The notes under the pieces were generated by a model. The model made no database searches. It was not told where the DNA came from and was given only the letters and a program-made list of their open reading frames with translations. A stretch of DNA of 64,000 nucleotides, from positions 13,020,620-13,084,619 of the forward strand of contig CM069594.1 in assembly GCA_035771175.1 (NCBI GenBank), written 5' to 3'. Origin of the DNA: Paratinospora sagittata. Lineage: Eukaryota > Streptophyta > Magnoliopsida > Ranunculales > Menispermaceae. The position numbers were made by a program, and so were the translations under genes. Below, in pieces: positions 23,101 through 34,270 of this stretch (the first letter of the stretch is position 1; the number at the start of each line of letters is the position of its first letter).

Positions 23101-24788
23101 TTCTGATCAGGGAAAAGGAAAGTGCTCCTTAAAGGAGGAATGCGGTCTTGTTGCCAAGGGCAAAATGGGAACAACTTTAAGAGTCAATGGTTCTTATTGA
23201 AGGAACCTGTTCCTATGCCCAATGGACATATTGAGGAACACGCTCCTTAAGTAAGGAATGGGCTCCTTAATTAGAGGAAAATCTGGAATTTTTCAGATTT
23301 CAAACCAGAAACGTGCTTCTATGTTAAGGAACGCGTTACTGTGCCTCGGTGTGGTGTTCATCTATAACTACCACAGTTGCTCATGTGAAGAACAACTTTT
23401 GCAAAATCCAGAGAACTTGTGTATTTTTCATCTAAGTCTTTTTACAAGCCAACAACAAGTTTTTGAGTCATTTAATCCTTCTTTGAAAGTAAAAGTTCAA
23501 CAACATTTGATCATTTGATCCAATCTTCCAAATAGTTCTCCACATCTTTCAAAACCTTGAGAAACTTGAAAAGTTTCTCTTGTGCAAGTGTTCAAGACGA
23601 TTCACGTGTTTCTACATCTTCTATTTGAGTCTTGATCGTGATTTCTCGCATCCAACTTCACACAAGAAGAATCTTGGAGCTTCAACCTTCCCGAGTGGGT
23701 ATACATTTCTAATCTAGATTCTTGTGATTTTGGTTTATACAAATCAAATTTTGTGCTTAGATTATAATCTTTAAAACTGATTTTGTATTGATTGTGTTTG
23801 TGAAACCCTATCTTGATCTTCATAACATATTTCATTGTTTAGTGGTTTCACGAATAGTTTGGGATATCGATTGATATGCTTAGATCATATTATATTGAAT
23901 CAAAGTTTTTTTTCATACTTGAGTTGTTTGATTCTTGATCTTAAACACATATTCATTTAGAATCATCAAGTTTTGATCGTCATGATAAATTGATTTTTGA
24001 GCTTTAGACTTATCGTTTTTAGAATCAATATCTTGTTAGTTGTACATATTTGATTCATTGTTTTACATTACATATATTTGAATCGATTGCATTTAACAAA
24101 AACATATTTCAACACTTTGCAGCATTTAGAATCATAGTAGTTGGAATAGTGATTGTTGTCTCATTCAAGATTGTAAGCTTATATTGTTGAGAGTGTTGTT
24201 ATACACTTCTCTATATCTTTGTAATCTTGATGTATTGTTGACTTGGTTAAGTTAACCGAGATATTACCAAACTTTTTATGGAACGTAGCCAAGCCCTGGT
24301 GTAGGGTAGTCTATGGCTTTCTAACCAAGCCCTTGTGTAGGTTAGCGTTGTAGTGGCTTTCTAACCAGGCCCTGGTGTTGGTTAGTGTAAACGGCTTCTA
24401 ATCACGCCAGTAAGTGATTAGCCAATAGTGTATTGGGAAATCCTTATCGTGGTGATTGGGTAGTGGGCGTAGGTTCAAGGGGAACCAAACCACTCTAAAT
24501 CCTTTGTGTTCATTTATTTTCCTGTATCTGTTTATTTGGATTATTACCTATTGCGCACATTACTTGTTTAATTAAAATATCTGAAAGGTAACGTGAAAAT
24601 CTACAAAGTCTAATTCACGCCCCCTCTTGGATTATAATACTAGGCCAATAGATAATTGAATCCATCTGATATAGCCAGTTAGCACTGAAACAACTCAGTC
24701 AAAGATATTAGTACCGTAATTATATTGTTTGTTAGTATCAAAACACTTAGGAGAATACTAAGTGGAAAACCATTTAGGTCAACATCAT
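20119..24788. repeat. 4.7 kb inverted-repeat block replacing gag and protease in element C
   Basis: Left arm 20119-22329 and right arm 22471-24646 are imperfect inverted copies of about 2.2 kb. The outer ends read GGCCCAGTAATTTCGTCCAAG and, on the other strand, GGCCTAGTATTATAATCCAAG. The 141-bp spacer 22330-22470 recurs in inverted form at about 24655-24788, giving the order X, S, inverted X, inverted S. Both arms carry a GGGGGTGAATT box, tandem repeats and clusters of GGAACGCGTTCC-like motifs. No gene is recognised. The arms may be LTRs of another family placed head to head. A transcript across it could form a long hairpin. Confidence 0.8.
20353..20572. repeat. Six ~37-bp tandem repeats in the left arm
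   Basis: Six degenerate units of the form AACTTACGGGCGTGACTAGA followed by AGCCGTA and a short linker. The right arm carries about four diverged inverted counterparts at 24270-24420 (units with CCAAGCCCTGGTGTAGG). Confidence 0.8.
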
Positions 24789-25087
24789 GTACATCTATAA
24801 AAAAACTCATAAATTATACTCGAAATTCCACTTTCGAGTGCTTATATCAAGAATATCTAATTTAAAACCTAAATGGGACTTTCGCCTACTTATATAAATT
24901 AATTCCTAATATTCTTGCCAAATGTGACTTTCATGTGCTATATACACAATTTCATGATTTTCATCCCGAATTGGACTACCTTGATCTAAACAGTAACAAG
25001 AAACAATAAGGGAATAGTTATGTGCCCACGGGCTTTGGTCATGGGAAGGACATTAGATAGGACTATCTGAATTAACCCATTTATTTC
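24789..25087 (-). other. Element C leader remnant
   Basis: Non-coding sequence between the inverted-repeat block and the aORF5 remnant. It has three spaced copies of an ACTTTCG(A/C)-type motif near 24826, 24888 and 24928. Nothing else is recognised. Confidence 0.4.
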
Positions 25088-25534
25088 CTACCTAAAATAT
25101 TTTGTCTCCATTAGCACCTCGGCACATCCCAGAGCAAGAGTATTAAAAATAAAATTCGAGCTACTTACAACAACTCGCCTGCCCTTATCAGTGTAGACAT
25201 CAAACCAGTCACCGATGACGGGCATGTTTAAAATCAGGGAGATCGCAGGGAAATCCAACATGATTGTCATCCCTCGCGCCTTCATCTTGACAACAAGATC
25301 ACTTCTTATGTCGTCATGACCTTCAACGGTCATATTGATGGAAAAATCTTGAACCAATTCTCCGACGACAACTCCGTCGATGTCAACAACCGAGTGCCAG
25401 TGCAGGCGATACAATTTCACTCTCATCTCGCACGCAGAGTTGTATGGAAGTTGCAAATGCCTTCTCATGACTAGCTTCAAGTTTTTAAAGATCGTCGCAT
25501 GATCTTTCCCTCTCGATCTTGGTCGCTTTGACAT
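25088..25534 (-). pseudogene. Element C aORF5: N-terminal part of accessory ORF upstream of gag
   Basis: An open frame of 148 codons from ATG 25534 (MSKRPRSRGKDHATIFKNLK) to a stop at 25088. After a basic N terminus comes GELVQDFSINMTVEGHDD, then VVKMKARGMTIMLDFPAIS and LILNMPVIG. This pattern matches the plant 'VREFYANL' domain, where a conserved helix is followed by a strand and an 'F-x(4)-I-x(2)-L' segment (family knowledge; assignment by eye). It lies between the PBS and the leader, like the frames in B and E. The C-terminal two thirds are lost. Confidence 0.6.
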
Positions 25535-25630
25535 TATTTTAACTCAAAAGTCGTAAAGAAGTAGTAAGAAAGGAAAGATTTTTAGAAGAGAACAAGTGGT
25601 GGTGTGAAAAAAACTTCCAAGGAGGGTTTC

Positions 25631-25678
25631 TATTTATGATGAGGCATCAACTTTAGGTTGGCGTCTTAAAGACGCCAA
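25631..25678 (-). promoter_or_regulatory. U3-like promoter module upstream of element C aORF5
   Basis: The minus strand has an inverted repeat with 10-nt arms TTGGCGTCTT and AAGACGCCAA (25658-25678), followed about 20 nt downstream by a TATA-like ATCATAAATA (25631-25640). The same palindrome, with 12-nt arms, lies upstream of the TATA box in the 5' LTR (26643-26667 and 26551-26560). The match suggests LTR promoter sequence was copied to a position after the PBS, where it could drive aORF5. Confidence 0.5.
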
Positions 25679-25790
25679 TATTGGGTTAAAGACGTTTGTT
25701 AAATACACCATCCCAAATATATTTTATTATTTTATTATTTTTATTTTTTAAAAATTTTACCTTAGGGTCCGGGGCCTCGGGATCGTCGTT

Positions 25791-25801
25791 CTCTGATACC
25801 A
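25791..25801 (-). other. Element C primer-binding site (tRNA-iMet)
   Basis: The minus strand reads TGGTATCAGAG, complementary to the 3' end of initiator tRNA-Met, 7 nt inside the 5' LTR boundary. Confidence 0.88.
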
Positions 25802-25808
25802 TTTTCAC

Positions 25809-26832
25809 TGTCACACCCCGTCATGTATGGCATTTTTAACAACTCAACCTCGTTGCGTAGCGAGATGTGATGGTAAAAGCGAAAATCAAATACAACTTAA
25901 CTCAAATATTTATTCCATTCATATGAAAGTTAGTACAAAAGGGGCCGCACACGCCATAAAAAAGAGGGAATGCCCTCCCTAACAAAATATATTAAAATAA
26001 CTGGGCCATCTAACCTAACCCAGTATACAAAAAGGCGAAGCCCTATGCGGGCCTGTAAGTGTGGTGGCCATCTATCCAACAACACCCAGATCCATCTTAT
26101 TCTCCTAAAAATGTTAATCAACGGGGTGAATTAATGTTTTGTGGGTCAAGCAAGTTAATGATCACATATATTCAATAATAAAAGCAATGCAAGTTATCAA
26201 CATGATAATCAACAAGAATAAGCAAGATAACGCCACAACTCATCATGAATCAATATCAATCGGAACAACACCATCTGGCAGCTACCAAGCCCCTCAGGTC
26301 GAGCGTCTCACAATGTAACAATTCCATATATCAACATGATCATGATATCATATAATTTATGGGAACAATAAGCATGATAATGAAATGTAATTCAATTATT
26401 AAAGAAGATATGAGATGCACAAACCTAGGGTCGTCATCCCCACATTTGATTCCAACGTCGCCACGCCTTTTTACACGAATGGTACAATTGCGAGCCTCCA
26501 AATCACTTTATAAACTCGGGATTCGTTTGATCGGAATTGAAGGGCGGGTCCCTATTTATAGGCATTTTTGGGAGACGCTAACCACTTGTTGTCATCTTCT
26601 AAGAACACCAACCTTGTGGATGCCAACCTTATTTTTTGTTGTGTTGGCGTCTTTTAAAGACGCCAACTTTTGTTGGACTTGTCGAAGGTCTCATTTTGGC
26701 TTTCCTTGATGTTTTCTCGACGCATATACATCATGTAGAGTGATGTATCAATAATTTCTTCTAAGTATGTTCAAGTATTTCATGCTTTATTTACCATATT
26801 TATTCCATATTATGTATTCCCTGGATATCACA
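25809..26832 (-). repeat. Element C 5' LTR
   Basis: 1024 bp, TGTCACACCCCGTCATG...GGATATCACA, next to the CCAGA target duplication. TATA (minus CCTATAAATA... at 26551-26560) lies about 90 bp downstream, in transcription sense, of a perfect palindrome with arms GTTGGCGTCTTT and AAAGACGCCAAC (26643-26667). Confidence 0.9.
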
Positions 26833-27955
26833 CCAGAGGCCTAGATGACAGATGCAAACCTTACCCATTCTAGAATGGAAATTGGAACATATTACCATGA
26901 ATTTTATCACAAAATTCCCTAGATCTCAGGATAGATACAATGCCATCTAGGTCATTGTTGACAAATTGAAAAAGTTTGCACACTTCCTTCCGATGAACAC
27001 CAGAGATTTTGTGGACTGATTGAGCATATTATATATCAAGATCCGAGATCTACGTCAAGTTTTTGGCATGCAGTGCAAACTCGATTTGTGACCCATCTCC
27101 GTCTCAGTACGGCGTATCATCCGTAGACAGATGGACAGTCTGAGAGAGTGATACATATGCTGGAGGATATGCTCAGATCTTGCATTTAGGAGTTTGGTGG
27201 GAGTTGGGGTGAGTATTTTCATTCGTGTGAGTTTGCTTACAATAACAATTACCAAGCTAGTATTGGTATGGCACCCTTTGAGGCTCTGTATGGCAGGCCT
27301 TGTAGATCTCCGACTTGCTGGTATGAGGTTGGGGAGTCACAGTTATTAGGGCTAGTTGTTATTAGGGCTAGTTGCTATTATGGATCACACAGAAAAGATT
27401 AAGCATATCAGACAGAAGTTAAAAACAGCCCAAGACTGTCAAAAAAGTTATTTTGAAAATAGGCATAGGCCTTTAAAATTTGCAGTGGGGGACCAAATGT
27501 TGTCAAAGGTCTCTCCAATGAAAAGCCAAATGAGATTTGGGGTGAAAGGAAAACTTGTTCCACGATTTGTAAGACTGTTTGTGATCCTTGAGCGGATAGG
27601 TTTGTTATCATACAGACTTGCTTTACCACCACAATTGGTTGGTGTCCATGACATGTATCCATGTTGAGGAAGTACTATCTAGATCTAACTAACGTTTTGG
27701 ATGTAAGTCAGTTACATGTTGGAAAAGACACCACTTATCCTGAAGAGCCAATTTAGATCGTAACCAGAAGAGATCAGAAACTCAGGAACAAGCACATTCC
27801 ACTGGTTAGGGTCAGGTGAAAGTTTCGTGATAATGAGAAGCAAACCTGAGAGCGAGAGGATTAGATGTGGAAGCAGTTTCCAGACATGTTCACCACTTGA
27901 GGTGTAGTTTCTTGATTTTAATTTCGAGGACGAAATTTCTTAAGTTGAGAAAATT
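26833..27955 (+). pseudogene. pol: Element G pol, fragment 2 (integrase to chromodomain-like tail) and PPT
   Basis: Continues the integrase interrupted at 15616. Early blocks read LPILEWKLEHITMNFITKF and DRYNAIWVIVDKLKKFAHFL. Later blocks include TAQDCQKSYFENRHRPLKF, the MRFGVKGKLVPRFV segment and VHDMYPC. The tail ends VEEATWE-like then FPDMFTT with TGA near 27898. Immediately after comes the TTTCGAGGACGAAATTTCTTAAG purine-rich tract and the LTR. There is therefore no room for an aORF3, unlike B-E. Many stops and frameshifts mark this as the oldest element of the nest. Confidence 0.8.
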
Positions 27956-28260
27956 TGTAACACCCTATACTTGTAGTCAAACATACACATTGACTTGTAC
28001 GTAATGTCAGACATATTTATATACATATACATATGTAGACGGCCTTAGAATATGATGATTGCGTGTATCCTAGTGTTATAGGAACCCTGAGACTCTAGAA
28101 CAATGAACTAAAGTACATAATTGTGATATTCCAACAAAAGAAGTACATGACCAAAAGTATTAAGAAGTGTGACATTTTTTATTTTATTTTTGAAAGCAAG
28201 AAGTGTCACATTACTTGACCAAAGTTACATGATTATAAAAATCTAGAAAACATGAAGCAT
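27956..28260 (+). repeat. Element G 3' LTR, start only
   Basis: TGTAACACCCTATACTTG begins right after the polypurine tract, as expected for a Tekay-like 3' LTR. Its right end cannot be placed because the other LTR is outside the window; the end given here is only the start of the next recognisable feature. Confidence 0.55.
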
Positions 28261-28263
28261 ATG

Positions 28264-28690
28264 TTGGCAATTGATTTTATGTGGCCCCTCCACAATGAGC
28301 TGGACAACCCTGTTGATTGTGACCTTCATGTCTACAATGATTGCATCAAATCTTTAAAAAGGGTTTTCTAATATTCATATCATTAGTTATGCATGATGAC
28401 CTCGGCCGACCAGATTTATGAACAAGAGAAAAATTAGGGATCACCGTATACAAGATCGTATATTGTGGTTAATATGATTCGTTTGAAATTAGATGAAATT
28501 GTGGCTCATAACATTTGAAGTACTGATCAAGGCAATACCAATCTTCAATGTACACATCATAATCAAGGGAAGCATAATGGCACATTACCTGACGTTGGAA
28601 TATGAGATTCTATAACATTGTCATTTCCTACAATTACAAAAACTGTTTCTAAGAGGGACAACCTGTTTGTTTCTCCTTTTATTTGAACAC
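28264..28690 (-). pseudogene. MULE (MuDR-like) transposase C-terminal fragment
   Basis: The minus-strand reading shows a decayed SWIM zinc finger (NSFCNCRK then QCYRISYSN, where the usual final Cys and His are Tyr and Asn). Then come YIEDWYCLDQYFKCYE, the block VIPNFSLVHKSGRPRS, and a CCHC zinc knuckle CNHCRHEGHNQQGC. This order (SWIM, Tyr-rich linker, GRP motif, zinc knuckle) is that of the C terminus of plant Mutator-like transposases. Stops at several positions and at least one frameshift show it is dead. No terminal inverted repeats were found. Confidence 0.72.
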
Positions 28691-30084
28691 GCATGTGTAT
28701 CCCAGTAATAACCTTGAACATATAATATCTGATTATACAAGTATAATCTATCCTATCTTTTCTCAACAATCTAGAAACCGAACACGCATAAGTTCAGTTA
28801 CTCCACATTATTATCTTTTTCGAGTAATTGAAACTCGACCATTCAGCATTTTGGAGGCCTTGGGTGCTAAGAAGAAGAGTTCAGAGGTTCCCTTATGGTC
28901 CTCTCTATCTCTAATTGCTGTTAGCTTTGGTTTCTTCAATTTACAATATATATTCTTTTAGTATTATTATATTATTAATATTGATTATTCTAGATTATAG
29001 AGATCAATAGATTATTTAGTACATTCTCTTCTTGGGGCATTATTAATTATAATTCTTTTTTATTTATGCATTTCTTCTAAAATGTCAAAATGCAAGAGTA
29101 GAGTGTTTGACATTGTAGGTATTTTCTATTCAAAACATGATCTGGTGAAAGTATAGAAAACACTTGGGGGTGATTAGATAGATGGGTTGATTTAACTTCA
29201 AGGTTTTATCTTATTTTCTGTTTTATCAATTTTTTTATTAGTTGTGTATAGAAATATGTTTAGAAATTTTCTTAAACTAATTCTATTGGTAGTATTTTTT
29301 ATTTTTATTTTATTTTTTTGGCACATCTGTTGGTAGTATTTTAGATGATTAATTTTAATAAAGAAATTATCTATCTATCTATCCAATATTTAACCTTGTT
29401 GCTTTAACTTTTTCTTTTTGATGTTCCAAATAATTGTCAAACACACATATACTTCCTGCGAAGTAGATCAATGGAATACATACTTAAATCTCCTCAAATC
29501 AAAACATGGTTGGATGTGGTATATTTTCATTAATTAGTTTCCCATGTAGTGCTCTTTTTTGTTTCAATATGTCTATTTTATGGGTTAGTTTTATTTTTAT
29601 GTGTATTCCTTTGTTTTATAATAATAATGAACATTTCATTCTATATATAAATTACATTTATTAGATTATTGAATTTGTTTAGTTTTTTAGGTTTATTTAA
29701 CTTAATAGTTTCGCTTAGATATGATGTATGGGATAATTTGTTTGTTTTTGCGATATATTCAAAATTTCCTTAAAACCTATGATTAACGGTGTAATATTTA
29801 CTCTCTGATTTCCTCATCACTAACTTCAATCTATTTAAAATCATTTATTTTATACTTTCTCTTCATTTTATTTTAAGTATCATGATTTTTTTCACATTTA
29901 TATATTTTTCATTTTTTTTTTATGATTCATAATCTAATTAAAAAAATAATTTATTCATCAACGTGCATGCAACGCATGTGCATGTTTACTAATTATTTTA
30001 AATAATCAATTCTTTCTTTTAAATAACATAAAATAATAAACAATATTTTGCTAAGCATACTTTGTTACTAACCATTGAATTTAT
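28691..30084. other. AT-rich intergenic stretch, nothing recognised
   Basis: Long T- and A-rich runs without a supportable gene or repeat boundary. Upstream portions of the MULE transposase may extend to about 28770 but are too decayed to call. Confidence 0.4.
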
Positions 30085-30960
30085 TATATATATGAGGAGT
30101 GATACTTTAACTCTTAGTGAAACTCAAAACGTGACTTCCACACTACGTGACTCCCGTCACGTACCAAAGGAATGGAAAGCTCGCGTGAACAGGTGCTTTC
30201 CATTCCATCTCTTTTGACGTTTTTATTAAAAAAAAAAAAAAAAGTTTTTCATCTTTTATCGTAGTTGCAACTTTTTTGTGGAAATATCAAAGAAATTTGT
30301 TGAAAGATTGCTGGAGAATTTCTTTAAATTACAACTCCATGAAAAGCCAATTAGGCAGCCCACAGAAAAAAAAAAAAAATTTATTAAAATATTGAAATTT
30401 CTTTTAATTCTAAAAATATTTACTCTTTTTAATTTTGTAATTAAAATTAAATATAAAAAATAATTTTATGAGAAATTTTGCTATGAAAAACTAAAATAAA
30501 TGATAAAATATTAAAACAAATAGTAAAATATTTTCCAATCAAAGGTTTTTTTATTCTTTTAGTTTCAAAACATTTTTTATCTTTTATCTTCAAAAATTTA
30601 TATAGACGACGAAAATGGAAAGTTTTATTTTATTTTATTTTAAGAAAATTAAATGTAGAAACTTATGATTACGGTTTTCTTTCTTTTTTATTGAAAATTT
30701 TATTTTAATATTAAAAGAGAATATAATTTAATTTTAAAATTTTTCATTACATAGTTTAATTTTTATGAGGGATAAAAATAGGTGTTTTCAAATAGTAAAA
30801 GTGGTTATTAAATAAATAATGAAAGAAAATAAAAAGGGAATAACTACCCGTCTCAAAAGCTTTCTTAAATTTCTAAAATAACCAAAACACCCACTTGTGT
30901 CACGTTACGTATTTTGTTGGGAGTCTTTTAACCATTTCTCTATATATATAGTTTACTATC
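30085..30960. repeat. Possible MITE-like element with degenerate terminal inverted repeats
   Basis: The left end TATATATGAGGAGTGATACT resembles the inverted right end (minus TATATATAGAGAAATGGTTA), and both continue to a shared AACGTGAC about 45 nt in. The body is AT-rich and non-coding, and contains a perfect 12-bp hairpin at 30169-30206. Similarity of the ends is only moderate, so the call is tentative. Confidence 0.3.
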
Positions 30961-31886
30961 TATAAATAAATCAATACTTACCAGCCTGCATTGCACGTGC
31001 CCTTTCACTATTATACAATAAAAATTAAAAGATGGGTAAAGATAAAATTTTACAGTTAAATGTTTTTTTTTCTCATTGAGTTTTAGCGGTATATATATAT
31101 ATTATTTATTTTTTTAAAACTCGATGGTTATAAATCCCTTCTAATTAATGTATTTTCAATTGACCATTCAGTTTTTAGTGTTGCTTTAAAAATTGGCTTT
31201 AGATTTATTTCTTTTACAATATTGAAATTTTTATTTCAAGTTTTTTTATCTTTAATTTTTAATGTTACCTTCAAAATTGTCTTAGTTTTTAATCCGTCCT
31301 ACATGCTTTTATCAACTTTAACTTCATGGTACCTGATCAACTTAAAAAACAATATTAAAGCACCACAATAACTATCTAAAATATGCATTTTACACGTGCA
31401 CGCGACCAAGCCGATATTAACATAAAATGAACGGTACTAATAAATTAAAATACACCTGATCGTCGCCGGAGGGGAGATTCAAATACTACACAATGCCCTT
31501 GCTCTCCAAATCCCAAATCCCAAATCTTCACTCCTGTGATGCCGAACAAGTCAACTATCAAAAATCACAACTACCTAAACCCTAGAAGTAAATCTAAAAC
31601 ACTTTATAAAAATATTAAAAAAAAACAAATAAATTAACCAAATAAATTATTATCGTCTGAGGTTTCAAGCAGCTGAAGAAAGAGAAAGAGGGCAGCTGGA
31701 GAGAGAAAGACGTATGTGATGACGTGAGGGAGAGAGAGAGTCGTCGAAGAATGAGAGAGAGATGCAAGAGAGAAAGAGAAAAAACCGCCAGAGAGGGATA
31801 GACGACTGACGCTCGAGAGGAAGAGCGACTGGCAAAGGAGTCTCATTCATTAGTGGGCCAATCATCCCCACTCGTGTCTTTGACGA

Positions 31887-31932
<46 letters not shown>

Positions 31933-32778
31933 CAAAAAAAAATATTTTTTTTAAAAGACGCCTGACGAAAAAAGAAAAAAAAAACAGTGAGCTGTCCATG
32001 TGTGCAAGTGCTGTTGAAAGTTGCGTATTTTTTTCATTATTTTTAAAAGTTTGGTGTTTGTTACATCATTTTTTCTGTTGGCTAATCACGTCAAAACCCC
32101 TAGAGAGTACAGAGCCAAATATTTTATTGCATAAAACATCAATAGTTCTCAAGTGCGCCAAGATATACATTGGGTTGTCAATCCTATCCAACATATTTTA
32201 CTCAAAGTATGTTAATGAAACAAAAAGAATGTTGAGGTAAAGGCAAAGGTAAAGGTAGCAACTATTTGGACTTTTTTATTTTTTTATTTAGTTTAGTGAT
32301 ATTTCTAATTATCCATATTCTCAAGAGTATTGGAACACATGCCTTGTTAACTTAACGTGCAGATGCAATTAATCAACACAAATGCCTTTAGAAGAAAATA
32401 AACCAAAATTTATTATTATTATTACTTTTTTGGTATCGATTTTCCAACCCCGACAGGTGTCCTCTTTTTTAAAATTAAAATAATTCTTTTAAATTTAAAA
32501 ATATGGAGAAATAAGGGTACCTCTTCCAACAAGGATGGACGAGAGCGAACTCGAACTCATGATGAGTTCTTCAATCGCATTTCGTAGTTCGCTCTTCAAA
32601 TAACGAACTAACCCCTTGTTGGTTAACCAAAATTCTTTAACATGAAGAACAATTACTAATAATCTGATCAATTTCACTTCATCATAATATATTTGAAAAT
32701 AAAATCATAAGATTTGGACACACAGGAAACGATGATCGTGCAATTAATGCTACTAAATAGTCAGGCATTAGGAATTTC
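30961..32778. other. AT-rich intergenic stretch with GA-rich and dinucleotide repeats
   Basis: No gene can be supported. It holds a GA-rich tract (31670-31830; CT-rich on the minus strand, like a plant 5' UTR but with no coding exon following) and an (AC)n(AT)n run at 31889-31930. Confidence 0.5.
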
Positions 32779-33049
32779 AAGGGTCCAAAAATTAAATTAG
32801 GCATGGGAACGAGATTTTGTCTTCTCCAGGGGATCGTGAGAGGTTATTAAAACGCGCTCAAAGTGGTTCGGAAAAAAAAAATCCGTGATTTGGCCTCGGT
32901 GAGGCCAAACGATTTACTAAAATCTTTGATTTTTCTTAATAACTTAAATTTTGAAGGGGATCAAAAAATTAGATTGGGCATGAAAACGAGGTTCCGTCGC
33001 CTCCGGGAGATCGTGGGAGGTTATTGGGACGCGCTCAAAGTGATCCGGT
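32779..33049. repeat. Tandem direct repeat, period ~177 bp
   Basis: Copy 1 (32779-32871) and copy 2 (32956-33049) share GGCATGxxAACGAGxTT, then GGGxGATCGTGxGAGGTTATT and ACGCGCTCAAAGTG. Identity is about 80% by eye. No coding function is evident. Confidence 0.7.
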
Positions 33050-34155
33050 AAAAAAAATAACCCATGGTCCCGCTCGAATGATTGACACAAGTACAAAAAA
33101 AAAAAATTAAATGGAAGGTGTATTTTTCCATACAATTTTTTTTTTTTTTTGTATAGAAGGCGTCTTTTTAAACAAAAAAATTGTGCTAAAAGATGTTTTG
33201 TTTATTGGTGCCCAATCAGCATCCCCGAATCCACGTGGCGTTACCATTTCTGCTGACTGGGCTTTGAATAGTCAAACTATGACAAATAGGTCATTATTTT
33301 AAATTCAATGGCATTTGTAAAATTTTTTTATTTTTTTGTGGCAATCAAGTCAAAAGCTCATTTTGCATGTCTTGGTTACAACCTTTGTTACCATAAAATT
33401 AAATTAAATAGGAATCTTTCTTGCTGACAAATGAAATTTAAATCATTTTGGATTTTATCATCATGGATTAATTGATGATAGAACTAGTAAGTTTAAGGCT
33501 GGCTTATGGATTAATTAAACCCCACCATTTACCTAAAAGAATAACTATGATATGTTGTTGCACCAAGTGGACACATCTCTCACAGCTGCAATTAATCTCC
33601 TACTTTGGGTTCCTTCAATATTAGTTGCAGCAGTACATCAAGTTATAGAATATACATTTAATCATATATAATGTCACATTCAAGAAAAATAAAATACAAT
33701 AAAATTTTAATTATTTGATCCTAAAAGAAAGGATTTTTTTTTCAACGCTCTTGGTATAAGTTGTTGGGTGTCTTGAAAAGTGCTGAACTTTAGGAACTAG
33801 GATTGAATGGGATGGTGATACGAGTAACTGAATTTCCAACAACACTTTTGGGCATTTGATGCAATAATTGAATGGGTTAAACGTTGCAATCTAAGCCATT
33901 TGTACAAATAAACAGAAAATTCTTGTATAAGAAAGCATCATGACAAACTCCAAGCAACATCTCATGATTTTGTAAGCATGTTGAGTAATTGGAAAAGGCT
34001 GGTTTTTTTTTTTTTTTTTTTTTTTTCATCCTTTTCAGTATAATGTTAATATAATATGCCTTTCGAAGGGAGTTCTCGTGCGGACTACAATGAACAACAA
34101 AAGCTAACTGTCTGAAAGGCCCGGTTCTTATGCAAAAACACATAAATTCTTGCAT
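33050..34155. other. Intergenic stretch downstream of the host gene
   Basis: No gene seen. It includes a 26-bp poly-T run (about 34001-34026). The right end probably contains the 3' UTR of the host gene. Confidence 0.5.
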
Positions 34156-34161
34156 TTTATT
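34156..34161 (-). terminator. Candidate polyadenylation signal of the host gene
   Basis: The minus strand reads AATAAA, about 110 nt downstream of the stop codon at 34271-34273. Spacing is normal for a plant 3' UTR. No cleavage site can be assigned. Confidence 0.4.
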
Positions 34162-34270
34162 TACATACACTTTGCCATTCACATTTTTATACACACATCT
34201 GCAACCTTACTAACAGCATTAATTATACACACGTTTAAATACATGAGATAAACAAATATATGAAGATAAA

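Larger units (their letters stand above)
15617..26832 (-). mobile_element. Element C: gypsy chromovirus with both LTRs and two accessory ORFs
   Basis: Flanked by a perfect 5-bp duplication CCAGA (15612-15616 and 26833-26837) inside the integrase gene of element G. Leftward from the right end: 5' LTR (25809-26832), PBS (25791-25801), aORF5, a partial leader, a 4.5 kb inverted-repeat block in place of gag, protease and the start of RT, then RT, RNase H, integrase, aORF3, polypurine tract and 3' LTR. The two LTRs are clearly diverged, so it is old. RT has lost a catalytic Asp. Confidence 0.9.

Noticed and set aside
31634..31898. Ser/Leu-rich minus-strand frames and a CT-rich leader-like stretch
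   Set aside because: Low-complexity GA/CT tract next to (AC)n(AT)n; no downstream exon or splice site was found, so no gene is called.
32540..32640. tRNA-derived SINE-like B-box (minus AGTTCGAGTTC)
   Set aside because: The A-box match is poor, and no tail, duplication or second copy was found.
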